Positions 53,172-63,542 of a stretch of DNA of 64,000 bases are shown one piece after another. The DNA is from Streptomyces sp. RKND-216 (GTDB taxonomy: Bacteria > Actinomycetota > Actinomycetes > Streptomycetales > Streptomycetaceae). Where the stretch lies: contig NZ_SSBQ01000002.1 of the NCBI RefSeq assembly GCF_004795255.1, forward strand, positions 1,676,001-1,740,000. Direction: 5' to 3'. A model generated the notes under the pieces. That model had not been told where the DNA came from. It was given only the letters and a program-made list of their open reading frames with translations, and searched no databases. Position numbers and translations under genes: made by a program. The stretch's first letter is position 1; each line of letters begins with the position of its first letter.

Positions 53172-53804
53172 TCAGTCGTTGGGGACGGTCTCGTAGCGCG
53201 GGGTGCCCTCGGCCATCTGCTTCAGGGCGTCCTTGCGCTCGCGCTTGGAGAGCCGGTCGATGTACAGGTAGCCGTTCAGGTGGTCGGTCTCGTGCTGGAG
53301 GCAGCGGGCGAAGTAGCCGGTGCCGCGCACCCGGATCGGCTTGCCGTCGGCGTCCTGGCCGCGGACCACGGCGAAGTCCGGGCGGGCCAGCTCCGCGTAC
53401 GCGGTGGGTACCGAGAGGCAGCCCTCGCCCGAGTCGTCCAGCGACCGCCGGTCGGCCGGCAGCTCCTCCAGCACCGGGTTGACCACGACGCCGACGTGCC
53501 GGACGCCCTCGTCGTCGGGGCAGTCGTAGACGAAGACCTTGGCGTCGACGCCGATCTGGTTGGCGGCGAGGCCGACGCCCTCGGCGGCGCGCTGGCTGGC
53601 GAACATGTCGTCGATCAGCTTCGCGAGATCCTCGTCGAAATCGGTGACGACCTTGCACTCCTTGTGCAGGACCGGATTGCCGACGACGGTGATCGGGCGG
53701 GCGGTCCCCCGCGCCCGGTACGCCTGCTCGCGCTCCTCGCAGTCCTCGGTGTCGACCACGAACTCCTCAGCCGACTCCGACCAAGTCTCCTGCTGCTGCG
53801 ACAT
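53172..53804 (-). CDS. def: Peptide deformylase
   Basis: 210 residues from ATG 53804; GTG 53825 adds seven residues. The three PDF motifs are intact: [10 protein letters not shown] (motif 1), EGCLSVP (motif 2, metal Cys) and QHETDHLNG (motif 3, HExDH). An acidic N-terminal extension of about 40 residues precedes the core. It removes the formyl group from nascent proteins. It is one of several deformylases usual in Streptomyces. Confidence 0.93.
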   Translation of the reverse strand: MSQQQETWSESAEEFVVDTEDCEEREQAYRARGTARPITVVGNPVLHKECKVVTDFDEDLAKLIDDMFASQRAAEGVGLAANQIGVDAKVFVYDCPDDEGVRHVGVVVNPVLEELPADRRSLDDSGEGCLSVPTAYAELARPDFAVVRGQDADGKPIRVRGTGYFARCLQHETDHLNGYLYIDRLSKRERKDALKQMAEGTPRYETVPND

Positions 53805-53979
53805 TCCGCCGTACGCCTTCCTCACGTCCTCGGGGCACCCGCCCCGGGACCTCCGCCTGGGCCGTCACCGCGCGTCCCGCGCGGGATACGCCCTACAGGG
53901 TACGGGGCGCGCCGCGGCGACGGGCCGGATAGCGGTGGCCGGGCACACCGCCGGGACAACCGCGGCCGTCGCTCCGGCC

Positions 53980-55074
53980 TCAGCAGACCTCTTCCAGGTC
54001 CCGCCACTCGCGGGTGTCCGGGCTGTCGGCGACCCAGCCGTCCAGCAGACCCCGCACCAGCCCGGAGGGGGCGGCGATGCCGCACTCGCGTTCCGGCACC
54101 CACAGATCGCCGGGGCCGCCCGCCGTCATGTGGCCGAGGGGCCCGGGGTGACCGGGGGAGCTGTGGTCGTGCGGGTCCAGGTGGACGGTGCCGTCGCCCT
54201 CGTCGCTGGGCATGCTGCTCTCGGAGCAGGACCGGCACAGCAGCCGCACGGACGAGGACCAGTCCTCCGCGGCGAATCCGGCGTCGGCCGCCAGCCGCTC
54301 CAGGGCGTCCCGGTCCTCCTCGGCGGCCGCGTCGAGCAGCACCACCCAGGTGGGCACCGGCGAGGGGGCCCACAGCTCGATCTCGTCGAAGACGGGGTAG
54401 GCCGGACCGGCCGCCGTGGTCCGCTCGCCGTGCGGCACGCCGTCGTGCAGGATCACCTCGCCCCAGCGGCGCCCGGAGGACGGCAGCGGGATGCTCTGGA
54501 TCTCCAGCCGGGCCGGATCGATGCGGCGGCCCCACACCACCTCGGCCTCGCCCTCCGGGGAGAGCCGGACGGCGGCGCTCCCCAGCTGCATGCCGGTGGG
54601 CTCGCCGGCCGCGGCCGAGCTGTGCGCCTCTCCGGGGACCCGCAGCCCGTACGCCTGCCAGGCGCGGCGGGCCAGCGGCCAGTCCTGGAGCGCGGTGGCG
54701 GCGATGCCGACGTTCCACCAGTCGGGGGCGCCCGCGTCGCGGTCCAGCAGCGCGACGGCGCGCAGACCCGCGGCGCGCGCCTGCTCCCAGTCGTGCCGGA
54801 ACTTGTGCAGCAGCGCGAGATTGAACCAGGACTCGGAGAGCCACGGCTCCAGGTCTGCGGCGCGGGTGAGCAGAGCGCCGGCGTCCTCGTAGCGCCCGTC
54901 CCCGATGAGCGTGAACGCGCGGTCGGTCGCCTGCCGCCAGGAGGCGGAGGGACGGTGCCGCACCTTGCCGAAGATCCTCACGATGTGCCGCCTGACTCCC
55001 GCCTGTCGCTGCGTGTTCGCGTCGTCGATGACGTGGGGCGCACCACTGGCCGTGGTTTCCCCTCTCGCATCCAA
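53980..55074 (-). CDS. Tetratricopeptide repeat protein
   Basis: 364 residues. TPR helices are seen as AFTLIGDGRYEDAGALLTRAADLEPWLSESWFNLALLHKFRHDW and EQARAAGLRAVALLDR near residues 55-120. The remaining 240 residues are strand-rich, with a CRSC motif followed by His-rich HLDPHDHSSPGHPGPLGH. No catalytic domain is known to me. Streptomyces has this protein conserved near def and the HD-GYP genes; role not known, protein-protein scaffold inferred from TPR. Confidence 0.8.
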   Translation of the reverse strand: MDARGETTASGAPHVIDDANTQRQAGVRRHIVRIFGKVRHRPSASWRQATDRAFTLIGDGRYEDAGALLTRAADLEPWLSESWFNLALLHKFRHDWEQARAAGLRAVALLDRDAGAPDWWNVGIAATALQDWPLARRAWQAYGLRVPGEAHSSAAAGEPTGMQLGSAAVRLSPEGEAEVVWGRRIDPARLEIQSIPLPSSGRRWGEVILHDGVPHGERTTAAGPAYPVFDEIELWAPSPVPTWVVLLDAAAEEDRDALERLAADAGFAAEDWSSSVRLLCRSCSESSMPSDEGDGTVHLDPHDHSSPGHPGPLGHMTAGGPGDLWVPERECGIAAPSGLVRGLLDGWVADSPDTREWRDLEEVC

Positions 55075-55099
55075 CCATGCCCACTCGCCCTCGCGCTCA

Positions 55100-56371
55100 C
55101 TACCCGGAAGGCGAACCCGTGGCCCCGGACGCCGGCCCCGGCGCGGCCGGTCCGGGGAGGTCCGGGGTCACGACGCGGGCGAGGGCGTCGACCACCCGCG
55201 GGTCGTAGTCGCGGGCGGCGCCCAGCCGCAGCCGTTCCAGGGTCCGCAGGGGTGCCGCCACCGGATCCTGCCCGGCGGTCAGCTCCTCGTATGCGTTGGC
55301 GACCCGTACGAGACGCGCCGTGAGCGGCTGTTCACGCCACGGGTCGGCCTGCCGTTCGACCACCAGGGCGACGTCCGCGCGGACACCGGTCTGCCGGACC
55401 ACGGCGCCGCCGAGCAGCGCGATCCGCCGCCGTTCGGAGTCCTCCAGCGGCTCGGTCGCCCCGCCGGCCAGCGGGTCCACCAGGGACAGCTGACCGATGT
55501 CGTGCATCAGGGCGGCGTACTCCAGCACGGTGAGATCCGGCTCGGCCAGCCCGAGTTCGCCGGCCATGGCCCGGCTCAGCGCGGCGACGCGGCGGGCGTG
55601 GCCCTGTGGAGTGCAGCCGGCCACCTCGGTCGCCCGAGCGAGGGAGACGATGGTCTGCCGGTAGGTGGCCCGTACGGCGGCGTGCCGACGTACCGCGAAC
55701 TGCACCAGCAGCAGCGGGACCCAGCACACCGGGAGCGCCCACAGCCCGCCCGCGCCCACCGCGAGCGCCAGCACCGCACCGGTGGCGGTCAGCGCCTGCA
55801 CGAGACCGAACGCGCCGCGCAGCGCGTCGTGCAGCGACGGCGGGAACGCCCGACCGCGGCGTCCGGAGCTCACCACGGCGGCCAGCACCGCGTCCCAGCA
55901 CGCGGTGAGGAGGAGGACGAGCAGGACCAGCGGGGCGTGCCACGGCCCACCCAGTCCGGTCGCCTCGGCCCACGTGTGCAGGGGCTGGTAGCAGGCGGCG
56001 GCGAAGGCGGCCGTCAGCAACCGTCCGGCCTCCCGGTCCGGCCGGACGGGGCGCGGGGCGCGGACCAGGTGCGGGAGAGAGCCGGCGAGGGTGCCGGCCG
56101 CCGTGACGGCGACCACCTGCAGCACGCCGTGACCGGCGGGACGGCCCTCCACCTCGCCCAGCAGCGCATAGCCGAGCGCGGCGGCGGTGGCCAGCGGTGC
56201 GACCGGGCGCGCATCGCCGGGCAGCCGGACGCGTACGGCCTCGCCGGCGGCGACGAGCAGCGCGAACGCCAGCGCGGCGGCCGGCTGACGCACGCCGTCG
56301 CGGACGGTGACGAGCAGTCCGGCGAGTGCGAGTGCGGCCGCGGCGGCGTGCACGGCCGCGACCCGTCGCAT
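55100..56371 (-). CDS. Membrane protein with degenerate HD domain (HD-GYP-like)
   Basis: 423 residues from ATG 56371, overlapping the stop of the next gene upstream (TGATG). Nine or so membrane segments are followed by an HD-like domain: HARRVAALSRAMAGELGL, then LMHDIGQLSLVDP. The invariant Lys after HDIG is Gln, the HHExxDGxGYP block is absent, and VERQADPWREQPLTARLVRVANAYEEL stands in its place. It is probably not an active c-di-GMP phosphodiesterase and may regulate its canonical neighbour. Confidence 0.82.
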   Translation of the reverse strand: MRRVAAVHAAAAALALAGLLVTVRDGVRQPAAALAFALLVAAGEAVRVRLPGDARPVAPLATAAALGYALLGEVEGRPAGHGVLQVVAVTAAGTLAGSLPHLVRAPRPVRPDREAGRLLTAAFAAACYQPLHTWAEATGLGGPWHAPLVLLVLLLTACWDAVLAAVVSSGRRGRAFPPSLHDALRGAFGLVQALTATGAVLALAVGAGGLWALPVCWVPLLLVQFAVRRHAAVRATYRQTIVSLARATEVAGCTPQGHARRVAALSRAMAGELGLAEPDLTVLEYAALMHDIGQLSLVDPLAGGATEPLEDSERRRIALLGGAVVRQTGVRADVALVVERQADPWREQPLTARLVRVANAYEELTAGQDPVAAPLRTLERLRLGAARDYDPRVVDALARVVTPDLPGPAAPGPASGATGSPSG

Positions 56372-58275
56372 CACGTCGGCTCTCCGGGACCGGGAGGGGA
56401 GGCGGACGTCGGCCGACCGTAGGGACCGGCGCCTGCGGGCGAACGTCCCTGCACGCCGTCGCGGGGGCGTGCGTCGCCCGAACCGTCCGGCAGGGCACCT
56501 GGCGGGCCCGGTGGAGCCTCCCCGGGGCCGGGAAGCCCCGGCCCCGGAGGAGCGGCGTGGCGCCCGCGGGCTCCCGGCGGGCGCCCGGAAGGTACCCCGG
56601 CGGCGGACGGCGGTGTGGACTGGTCCGCTCCGGCGCCCGCCGGGCCGTCGAACGACCGCGCCGCGTCGCGGTCCGGAGCGCCGCCGGACGCTCCGAGGCG
56701 GGCGGCGCCCGTGGTGTGGGTGGTCGGGCCGGACGGGAACGGCCGGGCCTCGGCACCGTGGCCCCGGGCTGGGGCGGGGGCACGCCCCGCACGGTGACGG
56801 CCGTGCGCGGGGCGGCGTACGGCCGTGCGCGGCGGGGGTACGGCCCGGTGGGAGCGGGAGCGTGCGGCGGGCGGGGCCGCGGGTTCGGCGCGGGCACCGT
56901 CCCGGGCGGGGTCGGCGGTGACCTCCGCGGACCACCCGTGGCGGTCCAGCGCCCGGGTGAGGGCGTCGACCATGCAGGGATCGAAGTGGGTGCCTGCGCA
57001 GCGGTGGAGTTCGGCGACGGCGTCGCCGACCGGCCGTCCGCGGCGGTAGCTGCGGTGGGAGGTCATCGCGTCGAACGCGTCGGCCACGGCGACCAGCCGG
57101 GCGGGTTCGGGGATCTCGTCGCCGGCGAGGCCGTACGGGTAACCGGTGCCGTCCAGGCGTTCGTGGTGGTGCAGGATCGCGGAGCGTGCCTCGCCGAGGA
57201 AGCGGATACCGCGCACCATCTCGTGCCCGTACTCCGGATGCAGTTCCAGCACGCTGCGCTCCAGCGGGCTCAGCGGTCCGGCCTTGCGCAGCAGCCGGGT
57301 GGGCACGCCGAGCTTGCCGATGTCGTGCAGGATGCCCGCGAACCGCAGCGCCTCGGTCCGGCCGTCGTCCATGCCGAGTTCACGGGCGATCAGCGCGGAG
57401 GCGCGGCCCACCCGTTCGCTGTGGCCGCGGGTGTAGCGGTCCTTGATGTCCACGGCCTGCACCAGCGCCCGTACGGTCGCCCGGTGGGCGGCCCGTTCCC
57501 GCTGGTACTCGGCGAAGACCCAGCAGCACAGCGCCATGAGCAGCAGCACGGACAGGGCGGCTGCCGGGCCGTACGGGCTGCGCCACAGCACGGCCATCAA
57601 CAGCCCGGCGAGCGCGTGCACGGCGTGCGGCGGCAGCAGGGGAACGAAGCGGCCGCACCACGCGGCGCGCGGGGCGCACCGTTCGGCGGCGACCAGGACG
57701 GCGCCGTCCAGGGCGGTCAACGCCGCGCAGTAGACGACCACGACCAGGGCCGCCGGGAGCAGCGCCTCCGGGAGCCCGAACGCGGCCGGCGCCTCCGCGC
57801 CGCCCGGTCCCGGTGCCGCTCCGGCGCCGGTCGCCGGGAGCAGCCAGGCCGCAGCGCCGGCGGCGTACGCGGCCAGGGACAGCCGGGCCGCGCGCCACAC
57901 GCGGCGGGCGCCGGCGTGCCGCGCGGGGACCCGGCCGGCGAGGGCCCCCACGACCGGGACCAGCGCCGCGCCCTCCGGGCGGAGCAGCAGGACGGCGGTG
58001 AGCAGCAGCGGCCCGCACACCTCCGGCGGCGCGCCCTCGCCTCCGCCCCACGCGCGCGCCAGGCCCGGGACCCTGCGCCCCGCCTGCGGAAAGAGCTGCG
58101 GCAGGTGGGGCAGGGCCTCGGCCGCGGCATACAGGCCGGCGAGCAGGGAGAGCGCCGCCCAGTCGATACGGGCGGGGTCAAGGAGCGCGGGGAGGACGCA
58201 GGCGAGGGCGGCCAGCGCGACGGCGAGGACGAGCGCCCACGCGCTCGCGGCGAGCCCGGCGGCCCGTGCTCCCAT
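56371..58275 (-). CDS. HD-GYP domain c-di-GMP phosphodiesterase, membrane-bound
   Basis: 634 residues from ATG 58275. About eight membrane segments (MASE-like) lead to a complete HD-GYP domain: RYTRGHSERVG, FAGILHDIGKLGVP, LHPEYGHEM, ILHHHERLDGTGYP and RLVAVADAFDAMTSHRSYR. These are the metal ligands and the GYP motif required to hydrolyse c-di-GMP, which controls Streptomyces development through BldD. The C-terminal 200 residues are a Pro/Gly/Ala/Arg-rich low-complexity tail. It overlaps the degenerate HD gene by one base. Confidence 0.9.
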   Translation of the reverse strand: MGARAAGLAASAWALVLAVALAALACVLPALLDPARIDWAALSLLAGLYAAAEALPHLPQLFPQAGRRVPGLARAWGGGEGAPPEVCGPLLLTAVLLLRPEGAALVPVVGALAGRVPARHAGARRVWRAARLSLAAYAAGAAAWLLPATGAGAAPGPGGAEAPAAFGLPEALLPAALVVVVYCAALTALDGAVLVAAERCAPRAAWCGRFVPLLPPHAVHALAGLLMAVLWRSPYGPAAALSVLLLMALCCWVFAEYQRERAAHRATVRALVQAVDIKDRYTRGHSERVGRASALIARELGMDDGRTEALRFAGILHDIGKLGVPTRLLRKAGPLSPLERSVLELHPEYGHEMVRGIRFLGEARSAILHHHERLDGTGYPYGLAGDEIPEPARLVAVADAFDAMTSHRSYRRGRPVGDAVAELHRCAGTHFDPCMVDALTRALDRHGWSAEVTADPARDGARAEPAAPPAARSRSHRAVPPPRTAVRRPAHGRHRAGRAPAPARGHGAEARPFPSGPTTHTTGAARLGASGGAPDRDAARSFDGPAGAGADQSTPPSAAGVPSGRPPGARGRHAAPPGPGLPGPGEAPPGPPGALPDGSGDARPRDGVQGRSPAGAGPYGRPTSASPPGPGEPT

Positions 58276-58464
58276 CGCGCCTCCTCCCCGTCCGGCACAG
58301 GGCAGGGAGCATAGGGGCGGTGGCGGCAGGCGCGACGGGCGTGTCGGGAAATCCGCCCGGCAGAGGCCCGCGGATGTCAGCCTTTCGAGTGCATCATGCC
58401 CGCACGGACGTGCGGGCATGAGAGGTGCGGGCGGGCTCGAGCAACAGCGCCGACCGCGCCGCTC

Positions 58465-58778
58465 TCAGCGCCCGGCCCCGCCCTCGTCGCCGGCGCGCGA
58501 GGCGGCGCCCGCGTCCGGGCCGATCTCCCCGGCGCGGATCTTCTCGATCCGCCCCATCACCTTGGACCGCAGGTCGGTCGGTACGTCGTCGTGCCCGCAG
58601 CATCGCTTGACGAGCTTCTTGACCTCCTGCTCCAGTCCGTACTTCTCCAGGCACGGGGAGCACTCGTCGAAGTGCACCTGGAATTTGGCGCAGTCGCTCT
58701 CGGGCATCTCCTGATCGAGGTACTCGTAGAGGTGGTCCAGGATCTCGGAGCAGTCCGTCTCGTGCGGCTCTCCGCAAC

Positions 58779-58782
<4 letters not shown>
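58465..58782 (-). CDS. rsrA: Thiol-redox anti-sigma factor RsrA
   Basis: 105 residues from ATG 58782, overlapping the sigR stop (ATGA). The zinc-binding anti-sigma motif HFDECSPC is present, plus Cys near the N-terminus ([11 protein letters not shown]) and C-terminal CCGH. The exact arrangement is that of the ZAS family redox switch: oxidation forms a disulfide, zinc is lost and SigR is released. Confidence 0.96.
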
Positions 58783-59450
<668 letters not shown>

Positions 59451-59615
59451 CTCCTCCGTAGCTCCTGCGGGCAGAAACGAGTACCCGCTCGCCCCGGAGA
59501 ATAGACGACGATCCGCAGCCTCCGCCGCCGGATTCCCGGCGCCACCGGCCAACGCGAGCGTGGCCCAGTCCAGGTCAGCGGCCTGGGGACGCTGCGGGCA
59601 AGCGACAGAACCCAT
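59451..59615 (-). other. N-terminal extension of SigR giving the SigR-prime isoform
   Basis: ATG 59615, preceded by AAGGAAG, is in frame with sigR and adds exactly 55 codons. S. coelicolor has a thiol-induced, Clp-degraded SigR-prime with a 55-residue extension, so both starts are probably used here. Confidence 0.85.
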
Positions 59616-59680
59616 GGGGGCGGCTTCCTTTCGCACAGGGCGTAGACATTCGGACGGTGTGGTCACCGCCGCAGCCCGTA

Positions 59681-59709
59681 CAACACCTCAGGGGGCCGCC
59701 GGCATTCCC
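59681..59709 (-). promoter_or_regulatory. Candidate SigR-dependent promoter sigRp2
   Basis: On the minus strand GGGAAT (59704-59709) is followed after 19 bases by GTTG (59681-59684); the SigR consensus is GGAAT-N18-GTT. It lies about 65 bases before the SigR-prime ATG and inside the last codons of the upstream hydrolase gene. Confidence 0.65.
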
Positions 59710-60341
59710 GCGGCGATCCACGCCTGCACGGCTTCGGTGAGTGTCCGCAGCGCTTCGTCCTGTGACACCGCGGCGGTCTTCGGCACGGCGAATCCGTGGT
59801 CCCCGCCGGGGACGGTGGCGAGCCGCGTACCGGCCGGGAACTCAGCGGGCCGCCCGAAGGGGTCCCGCTCGCCCTGGACAACCAGAGTGGGCAGGCCGGC
59901 GTCGGCCAGTTCACCGGCGCGCGACTTCTCCGGGCGGCCCGGCGGGTGCAGCGGGAACGACAGCGCGAGCACGGCGACCGCGCCGAGCGCGCCCGCCGTG
60001 CGGCATGCGACGCGCGCCCCGGCGCTGCGTCCGCCCGCGACGAGGGGGAGCTCGCCGCCTTCCGTCCGGGCCTCGAGCGCCGGCCGGAGCGCGACCCACG
60101 CCGCGTCCAGAGTCTTCGGGGCGGGGGCGACCTTCTTCCCGGCGACCCGCCAGGGCTGCTCGACCAGGGCGACGGTGGTGCCGTGCTGCGGCAGGGCCTC
60201 GGCGAGCGCTCGGAGGTCGCGGGCCTCGATGCCGCCCCCGGCGCCGTGGCCGAGGGCGAGCACCCGGCGGGGCCGGTCCGCCGGGTACCAGGTGAGGCGG
60301 GCGTCCCCGGTGGGGGTGGCGACGGTTTCGCGTACGGGCAT
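59688..60341 (-). CDS. Alpha/beta hydrolase family protein (small, KANL3/Tex30-like)
   Basis: 217 residues from ATG 60341. The fold is recognised by LALGHGAGGG, the nucleophile elbow GGRSAGARVA, LVVQGERDPFG (acid) and VPGGDHGF (His). The group lacks a well-defined substrate; dienelactone hydrolase-like and KANL3-like families are the nearest. The 3' end contains the sigR promoter, so its transcription may interfere with or add to sigR expression. Confidence 0.85.
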   Translation of the reverse strand: MPVRETVATPTGDARLTWYPADRPRRVLALGHGAGGGIEARDLRALAEALPQHGTTVALVEQPWRVAGKKVAPAPKTLDAAWVALRPALEARTEGGELPLVAGGRSAGARVACRTAGALGAVAVLALSFPLHPPGRPEKSRAGELADAGLPTLVVQGERDPFGRPAEFPAGTRLATVPGGDHGFAVPKTAAVSQDEALRTLTEAVQAWIAAGMPAAP

Positions 60342-60446
60342 GCGGCGATTCTCCACCGCACGGGCCCGTGACGCGCGCACCGCCGGGGCGCGGCGCCGGA
60401 ACGCGTACGGCCGCCGAACGCGCCGCGGCCCACCCGCCGCGGGCCG

Positions 60447-61271
60447 TCAGAAGAGCGTCGGCTCTTCGGGGGCCGCGATCTCCTCGACCAGCTCCGGCCC
60501 GTTGTTCCGCACGTTGCTCACCTCCGTCGACACCGGGTAGGCGCGCAGCAGGGCCGCGGGCGGCGGGGCGAGCAGGGCCCGGACCTCGTCCGGGTCGGTC
60601 CTCGCCGGGTCCAGCCACGCGTCCCACCGGTCGGGGGTCAGCACCAGCGGCATCCGGGGGTGGATGTCGGCCAGCGACTGCGGACCGGCGTCCGCCTCAC
60701 CCGTCGCCCCGGCCAGCAGGCCCGTCCCGGCGGCGGTCGTCACCACCGTGCACGTCACCCACCAGGAGCGCGGGTCGTCGTCGGCCCGGGTGCGGTCGCG
60801 CCAGAACTCGTACAGCCCGGCCATCGCCATCACGCCGCCGTCGGCCGGGGTGACGAAGTACGGCTGCTTGCGCGGCCGCTTCCGCTTCCCCTCCTGCTCC
60901 AGGTCCAGCTCCTTGTTCCCCGTCACCCACTCGAAGTAGCCGTCGGCGGGGAGCAGGCAGCGGCGGGCCGCGAACGGCTTCCGGTAGGCGGACTTCTCGT
61001 GCACCGTCTCAGCCCGCGCGTTGATCATCTTCACGCCCATGTCCGGCGACTTGGCCCACCCCGGGACCAGCCCCCAGCGCAGCGTCCGCAGCTGACGTAC
61101 GGGGCCGGGATCGTCCGACCCCTTCTCCGGTCTGTCGAGCACCGCGTACACGTCCTTGGTGGGCGCGACGTTCCAGTCCGCCGCGAGCGCCTCCTCCGGC
61201 TCCCACTTCTGCACGTCGAACAGCCCGACGAGGTCCTCGGGCTTCCTGCTGGCCGCGTACCGTCCGCACAT
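60447..61271 (-). CDS. SRAP/HMCES-family abasic-site processing protein (YedK-like)
   Basis: 274 residues from ATG 61271. The protein starts MCGRYAAS, so Cys2 becomes the catalytic N-terminal residue that forms a covalent link with abasic DNA. NARAETVHEKSAYRKPFAARRCLLPADGYFEW contains the conserved Asn and Glu, and PRMPLVLTPD follows. It shields abasic sites in single-stranded DNA. The short regulatory gap shows no LexA box that I could recognise. Confidence 0.92.
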   Translation of the reverse strand: MCGRYAASRKPEDLVGLFDVQKWEPEEALAADWNVAPTKDVYAVLDRPEKGSDDPGPVRQLRTLRWGLVPGWAKSPDMGVKMINARAETVHEKSAYRKPFAARRCLLPADGYFEWVTGNKELDLEQEGKRKRPRKQPYFVTPADGGVMAMAGLYEFWRDRTRADDDPRSWWVTCTVVTTAAGTGLLAGATGEADAGPQSLADIHPRMPLVLTPDRWDAWLDPARTDPDEVRALLAPPPAALLRAYPVSTEVSNVRNNGPELVEEIAAPEEPTLF

Positions 61272-61367
61272 GAGTGCAAGACTGCCACGGCACACCGACA
61301 ACGCGGCCGTGCGCGGAGGCGGGGACCGCGTACGGACCGCCGGGGGCCAGGGGAGGCACGTCGCAGC

Positions 61368-62081
61368 ATGGACACCAGGGGCATCACCGACCTGTGGGAC
61401 CGGGTCCTGGGCACCCAGCCCGACCCCGACCTGTGGGTCGTACTCGCCACCGCCGCCGTCGCGTTCGCCGTGATCGCCCCGCACCGCGTGTGGCGGCTGT
61501 CCCGGAACGCCGTGACCATCGCGCACGAGGGCGGGCACGGCCTGACCGCGCTGCTCACCGGCCGCCGCCTGGACGGCATCCGGCTGCACTCGGACACCTC
61601 CGGCCTCACCGTCTCGCGCGGGAAGCCGCACGGCGTCGGCATGGTGCTCACCGCCGCGGCCGGCTACACTGCTCCCCCGCTGCTCGGCCTCGGCGGAGCC
61701 TGGCTGCTGGCCGCCGACCACATCACCCTGCTGCTGTGGGGCGCCACCCTGCTGCTCCTGGCGATGCTGGTGATGGTCCGCAACGCGTACGGCGTGCTCA
61801 CCGTGGTCCTCACCGGCGGCGCCTTCCTCCTGGTGTCGTGGCTGACCGGCCCGCAGGTCCAGGCCGCCTTCGCCTACGGCGTGGTGTGGTTCCTGCTGCT
61901 GGGCGGCATACGGCCGGTGTTCGAGCTCCAGGCGAAACGGCGGCGCGGCGGGGCGCCCGACTCCGACGTCGACCAGCTGTCCCGCCTGACGCACGTGCCG
62001 CCGTTCCTGTGGCTGCTCCTGTTCCACGCGGTGTCGCTGTGCTCCCTCGCGGGCGGCGGGCGCTGGCTGCTCGACGTCTGA
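61368..62081 (+). CDS. M50 family metallopeptidase-like membrane protein
   Basis: 237 residues from ATG 61368, GGGAGG upstream. The zinc motif is IAHEGGHGL (HExxH) in the first third, as in B-cell/M50B-like peptidases. Five to six membrane segments follow (LLWGATLLLLAMLVMV, GVVWFLLLGGI). A second zinc-binding Asp motif of the LDG type is not obvious. Role inferred: intramembrane or membrane-adjacent protease; the substrate is unknown. Confidence 0.82.
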   Translation: MDTRGITDLWDRVLGTQPDPDLWVVLATAAVAFAVIAPHRVWRLSRNAVTIAHEGGHGLTALLTGRRLDGIRLHSDTSGLTVSRGKPHGVGMVLTAAAGYTAPPLLGLGGAWLLAADHITLLLWGATLLLLAMLVMVRNAYGVLTVVLTGGAFLLVSWLTGPQVQAAFAYGVVWFLLLGGIRPVFELQAKRRRGGAPDSDVDQLSRLTHVPPFLWLLLFHAVSLCSLAGGGRWLLDV

Positions 62082-62160
62082 GGGCGGGCCGACCCGTAGC
62101 GGCACCGCCCCGGGCCCGTCCGGGCGCCGTGTGCAGGGGCGCAGCCTCTAGAGTTGAGCC

Positions 62161-63531
62161 ATGACCGAGACCACCGGCCGCCCCGTCGCGGACCCCGCCC
62201 TCTGGCCCGCCCCGCTCGCCGCGGACCCCGTGGACGCGACCGTGACCGTGCCCGGGTCCAAATCGGTCACCAACCGCGCCCTGGTGCTCGCCTCCCTGGC
62301 CGCCGAACCCGGGTGGCTGCGGCGCCCGTTGCGGTCCCGCGACACACTGCTGATGGCCTCCGCACTGCGGGAGATGGGCGTCGAGATCGAGGAGACCGCG
62401 TCCTCCAGCACCGCGCCGGTCAGCGGGACGGCCGGGAGCGGAGAGGTGTGGCGGGTCATCCCGGCCGGTCTGCACGGCCCCGCGACCGTCGACGTCGGCA
62501 ACGCCGGCACCGTGATGCGCTTCCTGCCGCCCGTCGCCACCCTCGCCGACGGGCCCGTCCGCTTCGACGGCGACCCGCGGTCGTACGAACGGCCGCTGCA
62601 CGGCGTGATCGACGCGCTGCGCGCCCTCGGCGCCCGCGTCGACGACGACCGGCGCGGCGCGCTCCCGCTCACCGTGCACGGCGCGGGCTCCCTGGAGGGC
62701 GGCGCGGTCGAGATCGACGCCTCCTCCTCCAGCCAGTTCGTCAGCGCGCTGCTGCTGTCCGGGGCGCGCTTCAACCAGGGCGTCGAGGTACGGCACGTCG
62801 GCGGCAGGCTGCCGTCGATGCCACACATCCGGATGACCGTGGAGATGCTGCGCGCCGCCGGTGCCCGGGTCGACACCCCCGAGGACGGCGGGAAGGCCGA
62901 CGTCTGGCGGGTGACGCCGGGCGCGCTGCTGGGACGCGACGTGGTCGTCGAGCCGGACCTGTCCAACGCGCAGCCGTTCCTCGCCGCGGCGCTGGTCACC
63001 GGAGGCCGCGTGACCGTGCCGGACTGGCCGCGGCACACCACGCAGGCCGGCGACGCGCTGCGCGACATCCTCACCGCCATGGGCGGCTCCTGCGAGCTGG
63101 ACGAACGCGGCCTCACGTTCACCGGCTCGGGCCGTGTCCGGGGCGTCGACATCGACCTCGGCGAGGTCGGCGAACTGACGCCGGGCATCGCCGCCGTCGC
63201 CGCGCTCGCCGACGGCGAGTCCGTGCTGCGCGGCGTCGCGCACCTCCGGCTGCACGAGACCGACAGACTGGCCGCGCTCGCCCAGGAGATCAACGGGCTC
63301 GGCGGCGACGTCACCGAGACCGAGGACGGCCTGCGCATCCGGCCCCGGCCGCTGCACGCCGGGGTCTTCCACACCTACGACGACCACCGGCTGGCCACCG
63401 CAGGCGCGGTGCTCGGGCTGGCCGTCGACGGCGTGCGCGTGGAGAACATCGCCACCACGGGCAAGACCCTCCCGGACTTCCCGGAGCTGTGGCACGGCAT
63501 GCTCGGCACCTCCGCCGGAGCACGGGCGTAG
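62161..63531 (+). CDS. aroA: 3-phosphoshikimate 1-carboxyvinyltransferase (EPSP synthase)
   Basis: 456 residues. Family motifs: [17 protein letters not shown] (N-terminal), [26 protein letters not shown] and [17 protein letters not shown], with DDHRLAT near the C-terminus. It makes EPSP from shikimate-3-phosphate and phosphoenolpyruvate for aromatic amino acids. The RsgA gene begins 11 bases after the stop, so the two may be cotranscribed. Confidence 0.96.
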   Translation: MTETTGRPVADPALWPAPLAADPVDATVTVPGSKSVTNRALVLASLAAEPGWLRRPLRSRDTLLMASALREMGVEIEETASSSTAPVSGTAGSGEVWRVIPAGLHGPATVDVGNAGTVMRFLPPVATLADGPVRFDGDPRSYERPLHGVIDALRALGARVDDDRRGALPLTVHGAGSLEGGAVEIDASSSSQFVSALLLSGARFNQGVEVRHVGGRLPSMPHIRMTVEMLRAAGARVDTPEDGGKADVWRVTPGALLGRDVVVEPDLSNAQPFLAAALVTGGRVTVPDWPRHTTQAGDALRDILTAMGGSCELDERGLTFTGSGRVRGVDIDLGEVGELTPGIAAVAALADGESVLRGVAHLRLHETDRLAALAQEINGLGGDVTETEDGLRIRPRPLHAGVFHTYDDHRLATAGAVLGLAVDGVRVENIATTGKTLPDFPELWHGMLGTSAGARA

Positions 63532-63542
63532 AGGCGGCCGGG

